Below, piece after piece: positions 1-6,197 of a DNA stretch of 15,139 nucleotides. Both the position numbers and the translations under genes were made by a program. Position 1 is the stretch's first letter; each line of letters opens with the position of its first letter. The DNA comes from Candidatus Dormiibacterota bacterium. GTDB taxonomy: Bacteria; Chloroflexota; Dormibacteria; Aeolococcales; Aeolococcaceae. Below the pieces are notes generated by a model. The model did not search any database. It saw nothing but the letters and a program-made list of their open reading frames with translations, and was not told where the DNA came from. The DNA lies in NCBI GenBank assembly GCA_003136295.1, contig PLDZ01000272.1, positions 8,776 through 23,914 of the forward strand, in the 5' to 3' direction.

Positions 1-456
1 GGATGCTTCTGGGGTGTGGAATCGGTGTTTGAACAGGTCGACGGGGTCACCGCGACCAAGGTCGGCTATACGGGTGGTTTCACCCAGGAGCCGTCATACG
101 AGGACGTGTGCTCGCATCGCACCGGGCACGCCGAGGCTGTCGAGGTCACGTACGACCCTGCTCGAGTGAGCTACGACACGCTCCTCGATATCTTCTGGAT
201 GAACCATGATCCAACGCAGCTCAACCGCCAGGGTCCCGACGTCGGCGACAACTACCGGTCGGTGATCTTCTTCGACTCCCCGGAGCAGGAAGCGGCCGCG
301 GTTGCGTCGAAGAAGCGGCTGGAGGAGTCGGGACGTTACCGGCGCCCGATCGTCACCGAGATCGTTCCCTCGGCGACATTCTGGGATGCCGAGGAGTACC
401 ACCAGAAGTACTTTACCCGGCGCGGTATAGCTTCCACATGCAACATTCCGGCGTAA
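1..456 (+). CDS. msrA: Peptide-methionine (S)-S-oxide reductase MsrA, 5' end outside window
   Basis: MsrA reduces methionine-S-sulfoxide in proteins and free methionine, with electrons usually from thioredoxin. The frame is open from base 1 and begins with the active-site motif GCFWGVE, whose Cys (second codon of the window) is the catalytic nucleophile. Only a short N-terminal stretch, roughly 10-20 residues, should be missing, so the GTG at 16 is not the real start. The conserved KVGYTGG, GHAEAVEV and YHQKYF segments follow. The protein ends in STCNIPA; this C-terminal Cys sits where many MsrA proteins carry the resolving cysteine. The last 18 codons occur again at 9455-9511 and the last few at 10314-10339, showing that an integrative element entered the 3' end and resupplied the tail. 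In the ancestral chromosome the gene ended against recQ. The family call is firm; the redox role of the tail Cys is from family knowledge. Confidence 0.96.
   Translation, partial: GCFWGVESVFEQVDGVTATKVGYTGGFTQEPSYEDVCSHRTGHAEAVEVTYDPARVSYDTLLDIFWMNHDPTQLNRQGPDVGDNYRSVIFFDSPEQEAAAVASKKRLEESGRYRRPIVTEIVPSATFWDAEEYHQKYFTRRGIASTCNIPA
400..456 (+). repeat. Left attachment site (attL) inside the msrA 3' end
   Basis: These 57 bases encode the MsrA tail from HQKYF to the TAA stop. They match 9455-9511 at 45 of 57 positions by hand count, and the sub-block 431-456 matches 10314-10339 at 22 of 26. The longest stretch identical in all three copies is TGCAACAT (439-446 here), the best candidate for the strand-exchange core. 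The integrase gene starts 86 bases further on, the normal place for a tyrosine integrase next to its att site. The crossover position within the block is inferred. Confidence 0.82.
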
Positions 457-468
457 CGGAGCGGTTTC

Positions 469-489
469 TACCCTAACCCCGTACCCTAA
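469..489 (+). promoter_or_regulatory. Left-end TACCCTAA pair, candidate integrase arm-binding sites
   Basis: Two direct copies of TACCCTAA lie at 469-476 and 482-489, a 13-base period, just inside attL. A reverse copy (TTAGGGT, 537-543) covers the integrase start. The same motif recurs near the right end (9349-9356 TACCCTAA, 9363-9368 CCCTAA). Short repeats on both sides of the core are typical arm sites for lambda-type integrases. The match is visible; binding is inferred. Confidence 0.55.
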
Positions 490-541
490 AACGCGCTACG
501 GTTGGCGCGACGGCGGCTCAACGCGGAGTGGTGAGGTTAGG

Positions 542-1627
542 GTGATGGTCAAAGCAAAGGCACGGAACGGTAGCGGCACGCTGCGCCAGCGCGGCGAGCG
601 GTGGGAGTACCGGGTATCGGTCGACGGTAAGCAACGGTCGTTCTACGGCGCGAGCAAGGCCGAAGCTCTGGCAGGACCGACGAGAGCCGTAGAGGCTGCC
701 CGCCGTGACGCTGTAGCGGCCGCAGACGTCACGGTCGCGGCCTACGTGGATCGGTGGACGGTAAACCGTCGTTCGGCCGTACGGGCGTCCACGATCCGGC
801 ATAACGCCTCGTCGCTGTCCAAATGGGTTTTGCCCGCCATCGGTAGCCGCAAGCTGCGCACGCTCACAGTCGACGACGTTCGCGCTGTGCAAGCGACGGC
901 CGCTAAGCATTGCCAGCCAGGGACGGTACGAACGCTGAATCTAGTCATGCGCGCGCTCTTCCGCGATGCCATCGAGGACGGGCTACTGTCGACGAATCCG
1001 GCCGCAATTCGCGCCCCACGCGTCACGCCCCGCGATCTCTCGACGCCACCGCTGTCCGTGGACGAGGTAAAGCGACTGCGCGAAGCTGCGCGCGGCGACC
1101 GGTTCGAGGCGTTGCTATGCCTCGTGCTGACTGTCGGTATGCGGCCGGGTGAATTACTCGCGCTACACGCTCGCGACGTCGACGTCGAGCGTCGTACGGT
1201 TATCGTGCGCGGGACTGTCACAGACGCACCGGACGGCGGCCTAACGATAGGCGAGACGAAATCACGCGCGGGAATGCGCGTCGTGCCGATGACGGCGGCG
1301 TGTGCGGCGACGTTTACGCGTGCGCTCGACGGGCTGTCGCCCGACGCGCTGATCTTTCCTGCGGATAACGGCGGCCTACTGTCACCGACGAATTTCCTGT
1401 ACCGGTACTTCTACCCGTTGCTCGTGCGCGCGGGACTGCCACGAGTAACGATGCGCGACCTTCGGCACACGGCACTAACCTACATGGTCGCGGATAAAGT
1501 CGATCCGGTTACTGTTGCGAAGATCGCGGGGCATGCGAACCCGTCAATGACGCTGAACGTGTACTCACACGCGACGCCCCAAGGATCAGAGCATGCACTC
1601 AAAAGCATGGAGCGGCGCTTCTCCTGA
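542..1627 (+). CDS. int: Tyrosine recombinase/integrase of element A
   Basis: Catalyses site-specific integration and excision of the element at the msrA 3' end. The N-terminal part (about 10-60) resembles an arm-binding domain (SGTLRQRGERWEYRVSVDG). Residues 64-150 are the SAM-like core-binding domain, and about 170-355 the catalytic domain. Visible catalytic residues are Arg201 (GMRPGELLAL), Lys240 (ETKSRAG), Arg308 (DLRHTALT), His331 (GHANPSMT) and nucleophile Tyr341 (NVYSH). The usual first His of box II (HDLRHT) is replaced by Arg305 (MRDLRHT). Start: GTG at 542 is followed directly by ATG at 545, with GAGG about eight bases upstream of the ATG, so either may be used. A reverse CCCTAA repeat overlaps the start, which could allow self-repression. 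The 361-residue length is normal for the family. Nothing suggests inactivation apart from the box II change. Confidence 0.96.
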   Translation: MMVKAKARNGSGTLRQRGERWEYRVSVDGKQRSFYGASKAEALAGPTRAVEAARRDAVAAADVTVAAYVDRWTVNRRSAVRASTIRHNASSLSKWVLPAIGSRKLRTLTVDDVRAVQATAAKHCQPGTVRTLNLVMRALFRDAIEDGLLSTNPAAIRAPRVTPRDLSTPPLSVDEVKRLREAARGDRFEALLCLVLTVGMRPGELLALHARDVDVERRTVIVRGTVTDAPDGGLTIGETKSRAGMRVVPMTAACAATFTRALDGLSPDALIFPADNGGLLSPTNFLYRYFYPLLVRAGLPRVTMRDLRHTALTYMVADKVDPVTVAKIAGHANPSMTLNVYSHATPQGSEHALKSMERRFS

Positions 1628-1648
1628 CGCTGCGCCGTAGGACCTAGC

Positions 1649-1912
1649 GTGGATCGGGCGATAACTCGGTCCCCTAATCCACTCCCAAAGTGGCACGATG
1701 AAGCCGTCATGGGGCTGTGCCCTGAGTGCGGTGCTAATCGTCTCGTCCCGCTATCCTTCCATGCCGCCCGGAAACGTCGGGATGATCTAGAGCGGCCCGA
1801 GGTGGTCATCATGCGGCCTATCGCGAAGTGCGGCGGCTGCGGTGCACGGATCTACCCGGACCGGGTCACTTACCGCGGAGATGCGAGCGAGACGTGGCGG
1901 CCGACGCGTTAG
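1649..1912 (+). CDS. Small zinc-ribbon protein of unknown function
   Basis: I do not recognise a named family. It has two Cys pairs, CPEC and CGGC, separated by about 33 residues, the pattern of a zinc ribbon or rubredoxin-like fold; the middle is basic (AARKRRDD). It lies 21 bases after the integrase and probably shares its transcript. GTG at 1649 has AGGA about six bases upstream. An in-frame ATG at 1709 would give 67 residues starting MGLCPEC, which puts the first Cys pair at the usual place near the N-terminus and is a serious alternative. The TAG stop overlaps the TAA stop of the convergent gene at 1909-2406 (shared bases TTAG), which supports both ends. A nucleic-acid-binding or regulatory role is only a guess. 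Confidence 0.7.
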   Translation: MDRAITRSPNPLPKWHDEAVMGLCPECGANRLVPLSFHAARKRRDDLERPEVVIMRPIAKCGGCGARIYPDRVTYRGDASETWRPTR

Positions 1913-2406
1913 CCGCCCATCGCGAAAACGTAGATCGAGGTGAACGACGCGTTACCGCCCACGTTCAGCAAGTCGCGCGCGTTGTACTGTGCGGTCCATG
2001 TGCCATCGGGAAGGATGCCCGATACCATCGACGTGCACGGAAAGTAGTTCCACGCCGTCGCCGCGCCAGTCGACGCGCTCCACGACGCATACGACCAGTT
2101 GCCGAGAAGCTGTCCGGTTACAACGACGCGAGTTTCGTACTGTGCGCTCGCCTCCTGCGCTTGCGCTCCGATGGTCGTTGTACCAATGATGAACACCGGC
2201 AGCGGTCGAACGGTCGTAAAGGTCGGCGTTTTCAGCCCCGTTATAATCGCTTCGGTGGAGCCGGAGAAGTTGACGCCCGCGTTATTCGTGTACGAGGCGA
2301 GCAAAGTCATCGCGCTAGGCGGAAAGCTTTCGACCTTCGTAAGCCGCGCGTGAATCGACGCAAGCTCTTCCGCTACGCTAACAACGCGCTTCTGAATACT
2401 AGGCAT
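1909..2406 (-). CDS. Coiled-coil plus beta-rich protein, candidate minor virion/decoration protein
   Basis: No family is recognised with certainty. Residues 1-27 (KRVVSVAEELASIHARLTKV) form a short amphipathic coiled coil. The rest is rich in Thr, Ser, Gly, Ala and aromatic residues with alternating beta-type stretches, ending in SIYVFAMGG. No signal peptide or membrane segment is visible. A short N-terminal coiled coil before a beta domain is common in small trimeric virion proteins (decoration or spike), and the gene is last in the capsid cluster, so a structural role is plausible but unproven. The ATG at 2406 has GGAG about eight bases upstream. A 130-base gap with a strong hairpin separates it from the preceding gene, so expression may be set differently from the capsid gene. 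Confidence 0.75.
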   Translation of the reverse strand: MPSIQKRVVSVAEELASIHARLTKVESFPPSAMTLLASYTNNAGVNFSGSTEAIITGLKTPTFTTVRPLPVFIIGTTTIGAQAQEASAQYETRVVVTGQLLGNWSYASWSASTGAATAWNYFPCTSMVSGILPDGTWTAQYNARDLLNVGGNASFTSIYVFAMGG

Positions 2407-2468
2407 TGTGTGCGGCTCCGCTGCCGTCGATTTGCTTTTCGTTCATGGTCTTTCGTTTAGGGGTGAGA

Positions 2469-2504
2469 AGCGCGCCGCGTGATAGTTAGTCGACGTGGCG
2501 CGCT
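2469..2504 (-). terminator. 12-base-pair hairpin between capsid-cluster genes
   Basis: AGCGCGCCGCGT (2469-2480) pairs with ACGTGGCGCGCT (2493-2504) over 12 positions with one mismatch or wobble and a 12-base loop. It lies after the 71-residue gene and before the coiled-coil gene in the minus-strand cluster. No clear T run follows on the minus strand, so it may be a partial terminator, a processing or stability element, or an attenuator that lowers downstream expression relative to capsid protein. Confidence 0.5.
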
Positions 2505-2537
2505 CTCTAGGCGACGAGTACCGTCCTGTGTCTCTCG

Positions 2538-2753
2538 TTATGCCGGGGAATTAGGTGGCGATGATTGCTGAACCGCTGTACCTTTCGACAAGCCGCTAAC
2601 CACCGATCCGCTACCGTTTACCGGTCCGTTAGCGGCCGCCGCCTTTGACAGCGCAGAGCCGAGATTCGAGACCGGCCCACGAACCGGAGACGCGCCGCGC
2701 GACGCGGACGAAATGCGAGCGCCACTACGGACGCCGGAAATGACGCGTGCCAT
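2538..2753 (-). CDS. Small Ser/Ala/Gly-rich protein coupled to the capsid gene
   Basis: A 71-residue protein of low complexity, rich in Ser, Gly, Ala and Pro, with basic residues in the first third (MARVISGVRSGARISSASRG). No family is recognised. Support for the gene is its start: the ATG overlaps the TAA stop of the capsid gene as TAATG, the same junction found at the capsid start. This suggests translation by termination-reinitiation and a product needed together with the shell. It could be a small virion, cement or cargo-like peptide; that is inference. Predicted disorder makes homology detection weak. Confidence 0.62.
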   Translation of the reverse strand: MARVISGVRSGARISSASRGASPVRGPVSNLGSALSKAAAANGPVNGSGSVVSGLSKGTAVQQSSPPNSPA

Positions 2754-4105
2754 TATGAATGCTGCTTTAGAACGGCGAGCGCAAGCTGATCCGCGATAAC
2801 GCCGTCAGCACGGAACCAGCCATTGAAACCGATCTGCGCGTAATCGCCGTACTTTTCGTTCAGACGTTGCACGCTGGCCTCGACGAACCGGAACACGAAC
2901 GCGTTATCGAAATTCGCGAGGATGGCGGTATTCGCCAATGCTGCGATGTTCGACATTGCGGGCGAGGTCACGACCGGGACACCGAAGAGCGTAGGCACGC
3001 GCACAGCCCGCGACACGCTCCCGCCTTCCTGCGACGTGGATTCGTTGACGATAGTAAACGCGGTCTCGCTCATGAGCGGTCGACCCTGACTGTCGACGAG
3101 TTGCGTTTGGAGATACCAACGCGTTTTCGTACTAACGACGAGCGCGGTATTTGGCGAGCCGATATGCGCGGCGTCGAGCGACCCGAAAAGCGCGGAGAGA
3201 TCAGCGAGTGAAATCGCAGTCGGAGCCGCCGTGGTCGTGACATTCGTCGCGCCCGCGAGAATCGTTGCGACGAAATCGCTGTCAAGCTGCCGCCCAATGC
3301 GCTGAGCGAAAAGCTCGTTCACCATCGCCGCGATATCCGTCTGTGCGTCCTGCATGAGCGCATAGCCGACACGCGCTAGATCGGCCGCAATATAAAGCGG
3401 TGCGTTCGAGAAACTGACTTGCTGGAAACCAGTCGCGCCGCCTGGAACGAAGTTACTGTTCAAGGTGTTTGCACCGAGTTTACCGACGTTTTGCGTCAAG
3501 TCCGACGCGATCATCGGCACGAGAGCGGGACCGCCGAATGGCTTACCCGACGGCGTAACCGACTTCCACAAGCGCGCACGCGGGAGAATCGCGGAGAAAA
3601 ACTGGACACCGAAGAGCAAATCGTCCATAAGATCGGGCGGGACGAGGTAACTACCCGGCGTAGTACCCGCTGCGAGATCGCGGTGTTCGACTGCGCCCGT
3701 TCTGAGGTAATTCCTGTAAGCGAAGTCAGAGCCGTACGCCTTTCCGTGCGCGCGCTCGATATCCGCCGCGCGGCGATCATATTCCTCGATCGTGCGCGTA
3801 TTCCGCGCAAGCTCCATACGTGCGTTAGTCGTCATCCCGCCGCGCAGACCGGAACCACCGGTATAGCGCAACGTGTGCGGCTCGACGAGCGTTCCGAGTG
3901 ACTTCACATGCTGCGAGCGCAGCGCGTCCATTCCTGCGGATCGCTCAGAATCCGTGAGCATCTTCGGCTTACCCGCCTTCACAGGACGGTTACGAGCTGT
4001 CGGCTTGCTCGGATTCGTCGCGTTAGGATCGACGCCAAGACGTTGTAGACGTTCGCGCTGCGCGCGCTGTGCTTCCGGTGTACCCGGCGTATGCGTGACG
4101 CCCAT
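2753..4105 (-). CDS. HK97-fold phage major capsid protein
   Basis: Shell protein of tailed-phage-type capsids. Residues 1-125 form a charged, proline-containing N-terminal region that could act as a delta or scaffolding segment. From about 130 the family pattern is clear: AYRNYLRTG, then GTTPGSYLVPPDLMDDLL (147-164), RARLWKSVTPSGKPFGGP (176-193), an E-loop/A-domain region, NTALVVSTKTRWYLQTQLVD (319-338), GRPL, LFGVPVVTSPAM (373-384), ILANFDNAFVFR and a final YAQIGFNGWFRADGVIADQLAL. This is the order seen in the Phage_capsid family, and 450 residues is a usual length for an unprocessed or scaffold-fused form. The start overlaps the preceding stop (TAATG). No protease, portal or terminase gene is nearby, so maturation or packaging would need outside help. 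Encapsulin is less likely because of the long N-terminal region and phage-like context. Confidence 0.92.
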   Translation of the reverse strand: MGVTHTPGTPEAQRAQRERLQRLGVDPNATNPSKPTARNRPVKAGKPKMLTDSERSAGMDALRSQHVKSLGTLVEPHTLRYTGGSGLRGGMTTNARMELARNTRTIEEYDRRAADIERAHGKAYGSDFAYRNYLRTGAVEHRDLAAGTTPGSYLVPPDLMDDLLFGVQFFSAILPRARLWKSVTPSGKPFGGPALVPMIASDLTQNVGKLGANTLNSNFVPGGATGFQQVSFSNAPLYIAADLARVGYALMQDAQTDIAAMVNELFAQRIGRQLDSDFVATILAGATNVTTTAAPTAISLADLSALFGSLDAAHIGSPNTALVVSTKTRWYLQTQLVDSQGRPLMSETAFTIVNESTSQEGGSVSRAVRVPTLFGVPVVTSPAMSNIAALANTAILANFDNAFVFRFVEASVQRLNEKYGDYAQIGFNGWFRADGVIADQLALAVLKQHS

Positions 4106-4473
4106 TATGCGATCCTCACTTCGCCAGCAGCGACCGCGTTAGCCGTAAGCTGCTTTCGCTCGGCTTCGATGCGCTTCACGTATGGCGCGGCCTTTGCCTT
4201 TTCGGTCTCCGCGAACGCCTTGCGCGCGGCCGCGTCGCTCTCTTCGCCGCGCTTGATTGCGTCGCGCGTGAAGTTATCCGCCGCGTGTAGCTCAGCTTGC
4301 ACAGCGTTAGCGTTTGCAACGGGGTCGAGTTGACGTGCTTCGTGAGACGAAACGAAACCGCCAGGGACGCGGCACCAGCCGGTAAGCTCACCGCGCATAT
4401 ACAACGCGGAAATAGTGATGACATTGGAGCCGCACAGAAGCGCAACGTCCTCAATCGAAATAGGCTTGCTCAT
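4105..4473 (-). CDS. Small HTH-like plus helical protein preceding the capsid gene
   Basis: A 122-residue protein, no named family recognised. The first 50 residues (SIEDVALLCGSNVITISALYMRG) resemble a small helix-turn-helix. The remainder is a long charged helix with Lys/Glu/Ala repeats, likely coiled coil. It precedes the capsid gene and its TAA stop overlaps the capsid ATG (TAATG), so the two are translationally coupled. A coiled-coil protein just before a capsid gene could be a scaffold, or the HTH part could make it a regulator of the cluster; I cannot choose. The start chosen is MSKPISIEDV; the frame extends upstream to 4515, but those extra codons lie in the divergent control region. 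No strong Shine-Dalgarno is visible. TGTACT six bases before the ATG could be a -10 box for a leaderless message. Confidence 0.72.
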   Translation of the reverse strand: MSKPISIEDVALLCGSNVITISALYMRGELTGWCRVPGGFVSSHEARQLDPVANANAVQAELHAADNFTRDAIKRGEESDAAARKAFAETEKAKAAPYVKRIEAERKQLTANAVAAGEVRIA

Positions 4474-4538
4474 GTATCTAGTACAGCACAAACGCAATGC
4501 TGTGAAAGTTAGCACAGCGAAAATGCAAAGCTAGAAGC
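4474..4538. promoter_or_regulatory. Divergent control region between the capsid cluster and Xis-like gene
   Basis: Sixty-five bases separate two divergent starts. They contain an inverted repeat ACAGCA (4483-4488) / TGCTGT (4498-4503). A second related block follows: AGCACA-N-ACGCAATGCT (4486-4501) compared with AGCACAGCGAAAATGCAAAGC (4511-4531). The region is richer in A and T than its flanks. Repeats placed between divergent genes, one of which encodes an HTH protein, suggest operators of a switch for capsid expression. Confidence 0.45.
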
Positions 4539-4721
4539 ATGATTACTACCACCGAGGCGGCCGAAATCCTCGACTGCCATCCGTCGACTGTATGGCGCAA
4601 GGCGAAAGCGAAGCGTATCCCGAGTATCCGAATCGGTAACCGCTACCGGTTCGATGAATTGACGCTACGCACGTACGCGGCGACCGGCGTTATTCCGGTT
4701 CGAGGCGTGCGTCATGCGTGA
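4539..4721 (+). CDS. Xis/MerR-type small helix-turn-helix DNA-binding protein
   Basis: A 60-residue protein of the excisionase-family/HTH_17 type: TEAAEILDCHPSTVWRKAKA forms the helix-turn-helix, and SIRIGNRYRFDELTL forms the wing with the characteristic R-I-G-N-R-YRF segment. Such proteins act as recombination directionality factors or small repressors. It is divergent from the capsid cluster, across a 65-base region with repeats, and is the first of three overlapping small genes. Because a second protein of the same type (9103-9300) sits beside the right att site, this one may be the transcriptional switch rather than the excision factor. The stop overlaps the next start by eight bases. Confidence 0.88.
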   Translation: MITTTEAAEILDCHPSTVWRKAKAKRIPSIRIGNRYRFDELTLRTYAATGVIPVRGVRHA

Positions 4722-4878
4722 GTGTCAAGGGGTCGGCGCGCATAGCTACACGCCGCGCTATGTGAATGCTCCGTGCCCGGTTTGTAACGCGCCAGCTAGA
4801 CCGCTGCGCCCGACATATGCCGACGTCAAGGGCGGCGGCGGCGTCAAAGGCTACGTCGCGGCGATGGTGGGGAAATGA
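4714..4878 (+). CDS. 54-residue protein with a CPVC zinc-knuckle-like motif
   Basis: A very short gene supported mainly by packing. Its ATG lies inside the last codons of the Xis-like gene, and its TGA overlaps the next ATG as ATGA. It has Cys4 followed by CPVC (21-24) and a Gly-rich turn (VKGGGGVKGY, 38-47). Three cysteines and nearby His could bind a metal, but no family is recognised. Little can be said about function; co-expression with the Xis-like HTH protein is likely. Confidence 0.6.
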   Translation: MRECQGVGAHSYTPRYVNAPCPVCNAPARPLRPTYADVKGGGGVKGYVAAMVGK

Positions 4879-5069
4879 CGGAGCTAGAGCGCCTGAAAGC
4901 GGAGCTAGTAATCGTCGACGCGTTACGCGCGAGTATCCGGTCTCGGATCGCGACGGCTCGCGGTAGTGAATGGCGGCGCGCGCATCGTGCCCGCTGGAAT
5001 GCGGCGCGACGGGCAGCTTACGCGGCGAAACGGGACGCGGCGAAGGCGTCGAAAGCGACTGTCGGGTAA
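4875..5069 (+). CDS. Small basic helical protein
   Basis: A 64-residue Ala/Arg/Lys-rich protein, probably all helix. The first 30 residues (TELERLKAELVIVDALRASI) show a heptad-like pattern and the C-terminus is strongly basic (ARWNAARRAAYAAKRDAAKA). It begins by ATGA overlap with the preceding 54-residue gene and ends the three-gene unit. A nucleic-acid-binding or accessory role fits the charge, but no family is recognised. Confidence 0.58.
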   Translation: MTELERLKAELVIVDALRASIRSRIATARGSEWRRAHRARWNAARRAAYAAKRDAAKASKATVG

Positions 5070-5182
5070 TAATCGGTTACCAACTTTTCGGCATTCCCTG
5101 CGATGCCCAAAGTTTAGGCGAGGACACAGGCCTTAGAATCGGTTTTGATCTCACGAAAATGGCGTTTATATAGCCGTTTTTC

Positions 5183-5222
5183 GGGGGTACGATGTTTAGT
5201 ACTCACCCCCAAAAATGGGGGT
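5183..5222. promoter_or_regulatory. Two mutually exclusive stem-loops sharing one ACCCCC arm
   Basis: GGGGGT at 5183-5188 and GGGGGT at 5217-5222 can each pair with the single ACCCCC at 5205-5210, giving a 16-base loop or a 6-base AAAAAT loop. Only one can form at a time, as in an attenuator. The compact hairpin is followed by TTTGTC, not a full T run. It lies between convergent genes (plus genes end at 5069, minus gene ends at 5270), so it may act as a two-way terminator. Confidence 0.42.
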
Positions 5223-5269
5223 TTGTCGAGCCGTGTAGGCCGTTAGAATGGCACGAGCTATGCGGCCGC

Positions 5270-5653
5270 CTAAAGGGTCTCTAAGGGGTCGAGTGCCTTC
5301 CAGGGAGCGCGGTGCGGACCGGTGCCAGCGACCACGGACGCTAGCTCGTCCTCAGCGAAGAGCGGCGGCCAGTCGCGGCGGGGTGTGTGTTGCTCGTAAG
5401 ACTTGTAATCAGACGCCAGAGCGAGTAACGCGACGTCTGCGGCCGTCAAATCGACATTCCCATTGAACGATTCGAGGCGGTCCCCGAATTTCAGCCCGCG
5501 CGCCGCCATAGCGGCCGCAAGCTGAGCGCCTCGCGACGTGGCGGCGGGTAAGGCGTCGCGAAGCGTGCGACCACGCGCGCGGGACGTCCCGTCGAGCGAA
5601 TGGTCACGCGGACGGCCGCCAGGACCGCGCGCTACGTCGTGTTTCTCGGGCAT
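5270..5653 (-). CDS. Unknown element protein with leaderless-type promoter
   Basis: A 127-residue protein, family not recognised. The N-terminus has an AT-hook-like GPGGRPRDHS stretch and basic residues. Residues 38-55 are Ala-rich helix, and the second half (NVDLTAADVALLALASDYKS) is helical and ends acidic/proline-rich. GRPR-type N-termini with a helical core occur in some small terminase subunits, but no specific motif supports that here. The ATG at 5653 is preceded, six bases away, by TAAACT on the minus strand, a TAnnnT -10 box placed for a leaderless transcript, which favours this start. It stands alone: about 650 non-coding bases separate it from the replication module upstream. Confidence 0.62.
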   Translation of the reverse strand: MPEKHDVARGPGGRPRDHSLDGTSRARGRTLRDALPAATSRGAQLAAAMAARGLKFGDRLESFNGNVDLTAADVALLALASDYKSYEQHTPRRDWPPLFAEDELASVVAGTGPHRAPWKALDPLETL

Positions 5654-5659
5654 ATCTCT

Positions 5660-5665
5660 AGTTTA
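5660..5665 (-). promoter_or_regulatory. -10 box for the 5270-5653 gene
   Basis: TAAACT on the minus strand, six bases before the ATG, so a transcript would begin at or next to the start codon. No convincing -35 box is seen at the usual distance. Confidence 0.4.
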
Positions 5666-6147
5666 TGCAACCCCTGCGACTTCGCCGCGCGAGTGTATCG
5701 GCCGCTACAGTCGATCTCGTTTGTGTTTCTTCTCGGTTGTGTATACGTTTCTGCACGTTTTTTACCTCGCTTGGCTGGATCATTCAGCGCCGATCCGGTT
5801 TGAAGTTATCGCGACGAAATCCGCGAGCGACGACGGTCGATCAGCTACCAGCTACTACGGTTACGCGCTCGTCGTCGAGTAACGCGCGCCAGTCGACTAG
5901 GTACTAACGCGGACCGCAGTCTGTGAATCGCTACCAGGGCGACGCATCGCAAGGCGGTTGTAATCGCGCGTCGTCTGATCTCGACTGGCACGACAGCACG
6001 TATCAGCGTCCATCGCGAGCGAATGGCGGTTGTAAAGTCGCGACCGTGGGAGAAAGACGAGAGACGAGACACGATGCCCGGCTACCGGTTCACTCGCACA
6101 GAGAGAGAGACGGCCGCCCCTTCTCTTATCCCATCATTCAGACAAGA

Positions 6148-6171
6148 GCGCGCGGCCGAAGGCCAGCGCGC
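6148..6171 (-). terminator. Strong hairpin downstream of the replication-like operon
   Basis: GCGCGCGGCC (6148-6157) pairs with GGCC (6161-6164) and GCGCGC (6166-6171), leaving one bulged A and a three-base loop. On the minus strand it is followed by TCTTGTCT, weakly T-rich. It lies about 130 bases after the stop of the 309-residue gene and fits a terminator for that operon; it could also be an origin structure. Confidence 0.5.
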
Positions 6172-6197
6172 GACCGATCATTACTGATCTGCTGGGA

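Noticed and set aside
400..456. tRNA gene as integration target
   Set aside because: No cloverleaf can be drawn at any of the three att copies; the shared sequence is the msrA coding end.
16..456. GTG at 16 as the msrA start
   Set aside because: The catalytic GCFWG motif lies just upstream in the same open frame, so the true start is before the window.
2753..4105. Encapsulin nanocompartment instead of phage capsid
   Set aside because: The protein has a long N-terminal region, phage-like neighbours and an integrase, and no cargo enzyme with a targeting tail is visible. Not fully excluded.
5270..5653. Terminase small subunit
   Set aside because: Only a basic GRPR-type N-terminus and helical content suggest it. 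No specific motif is present and no large subunit is nearby, so it is left unnamed.
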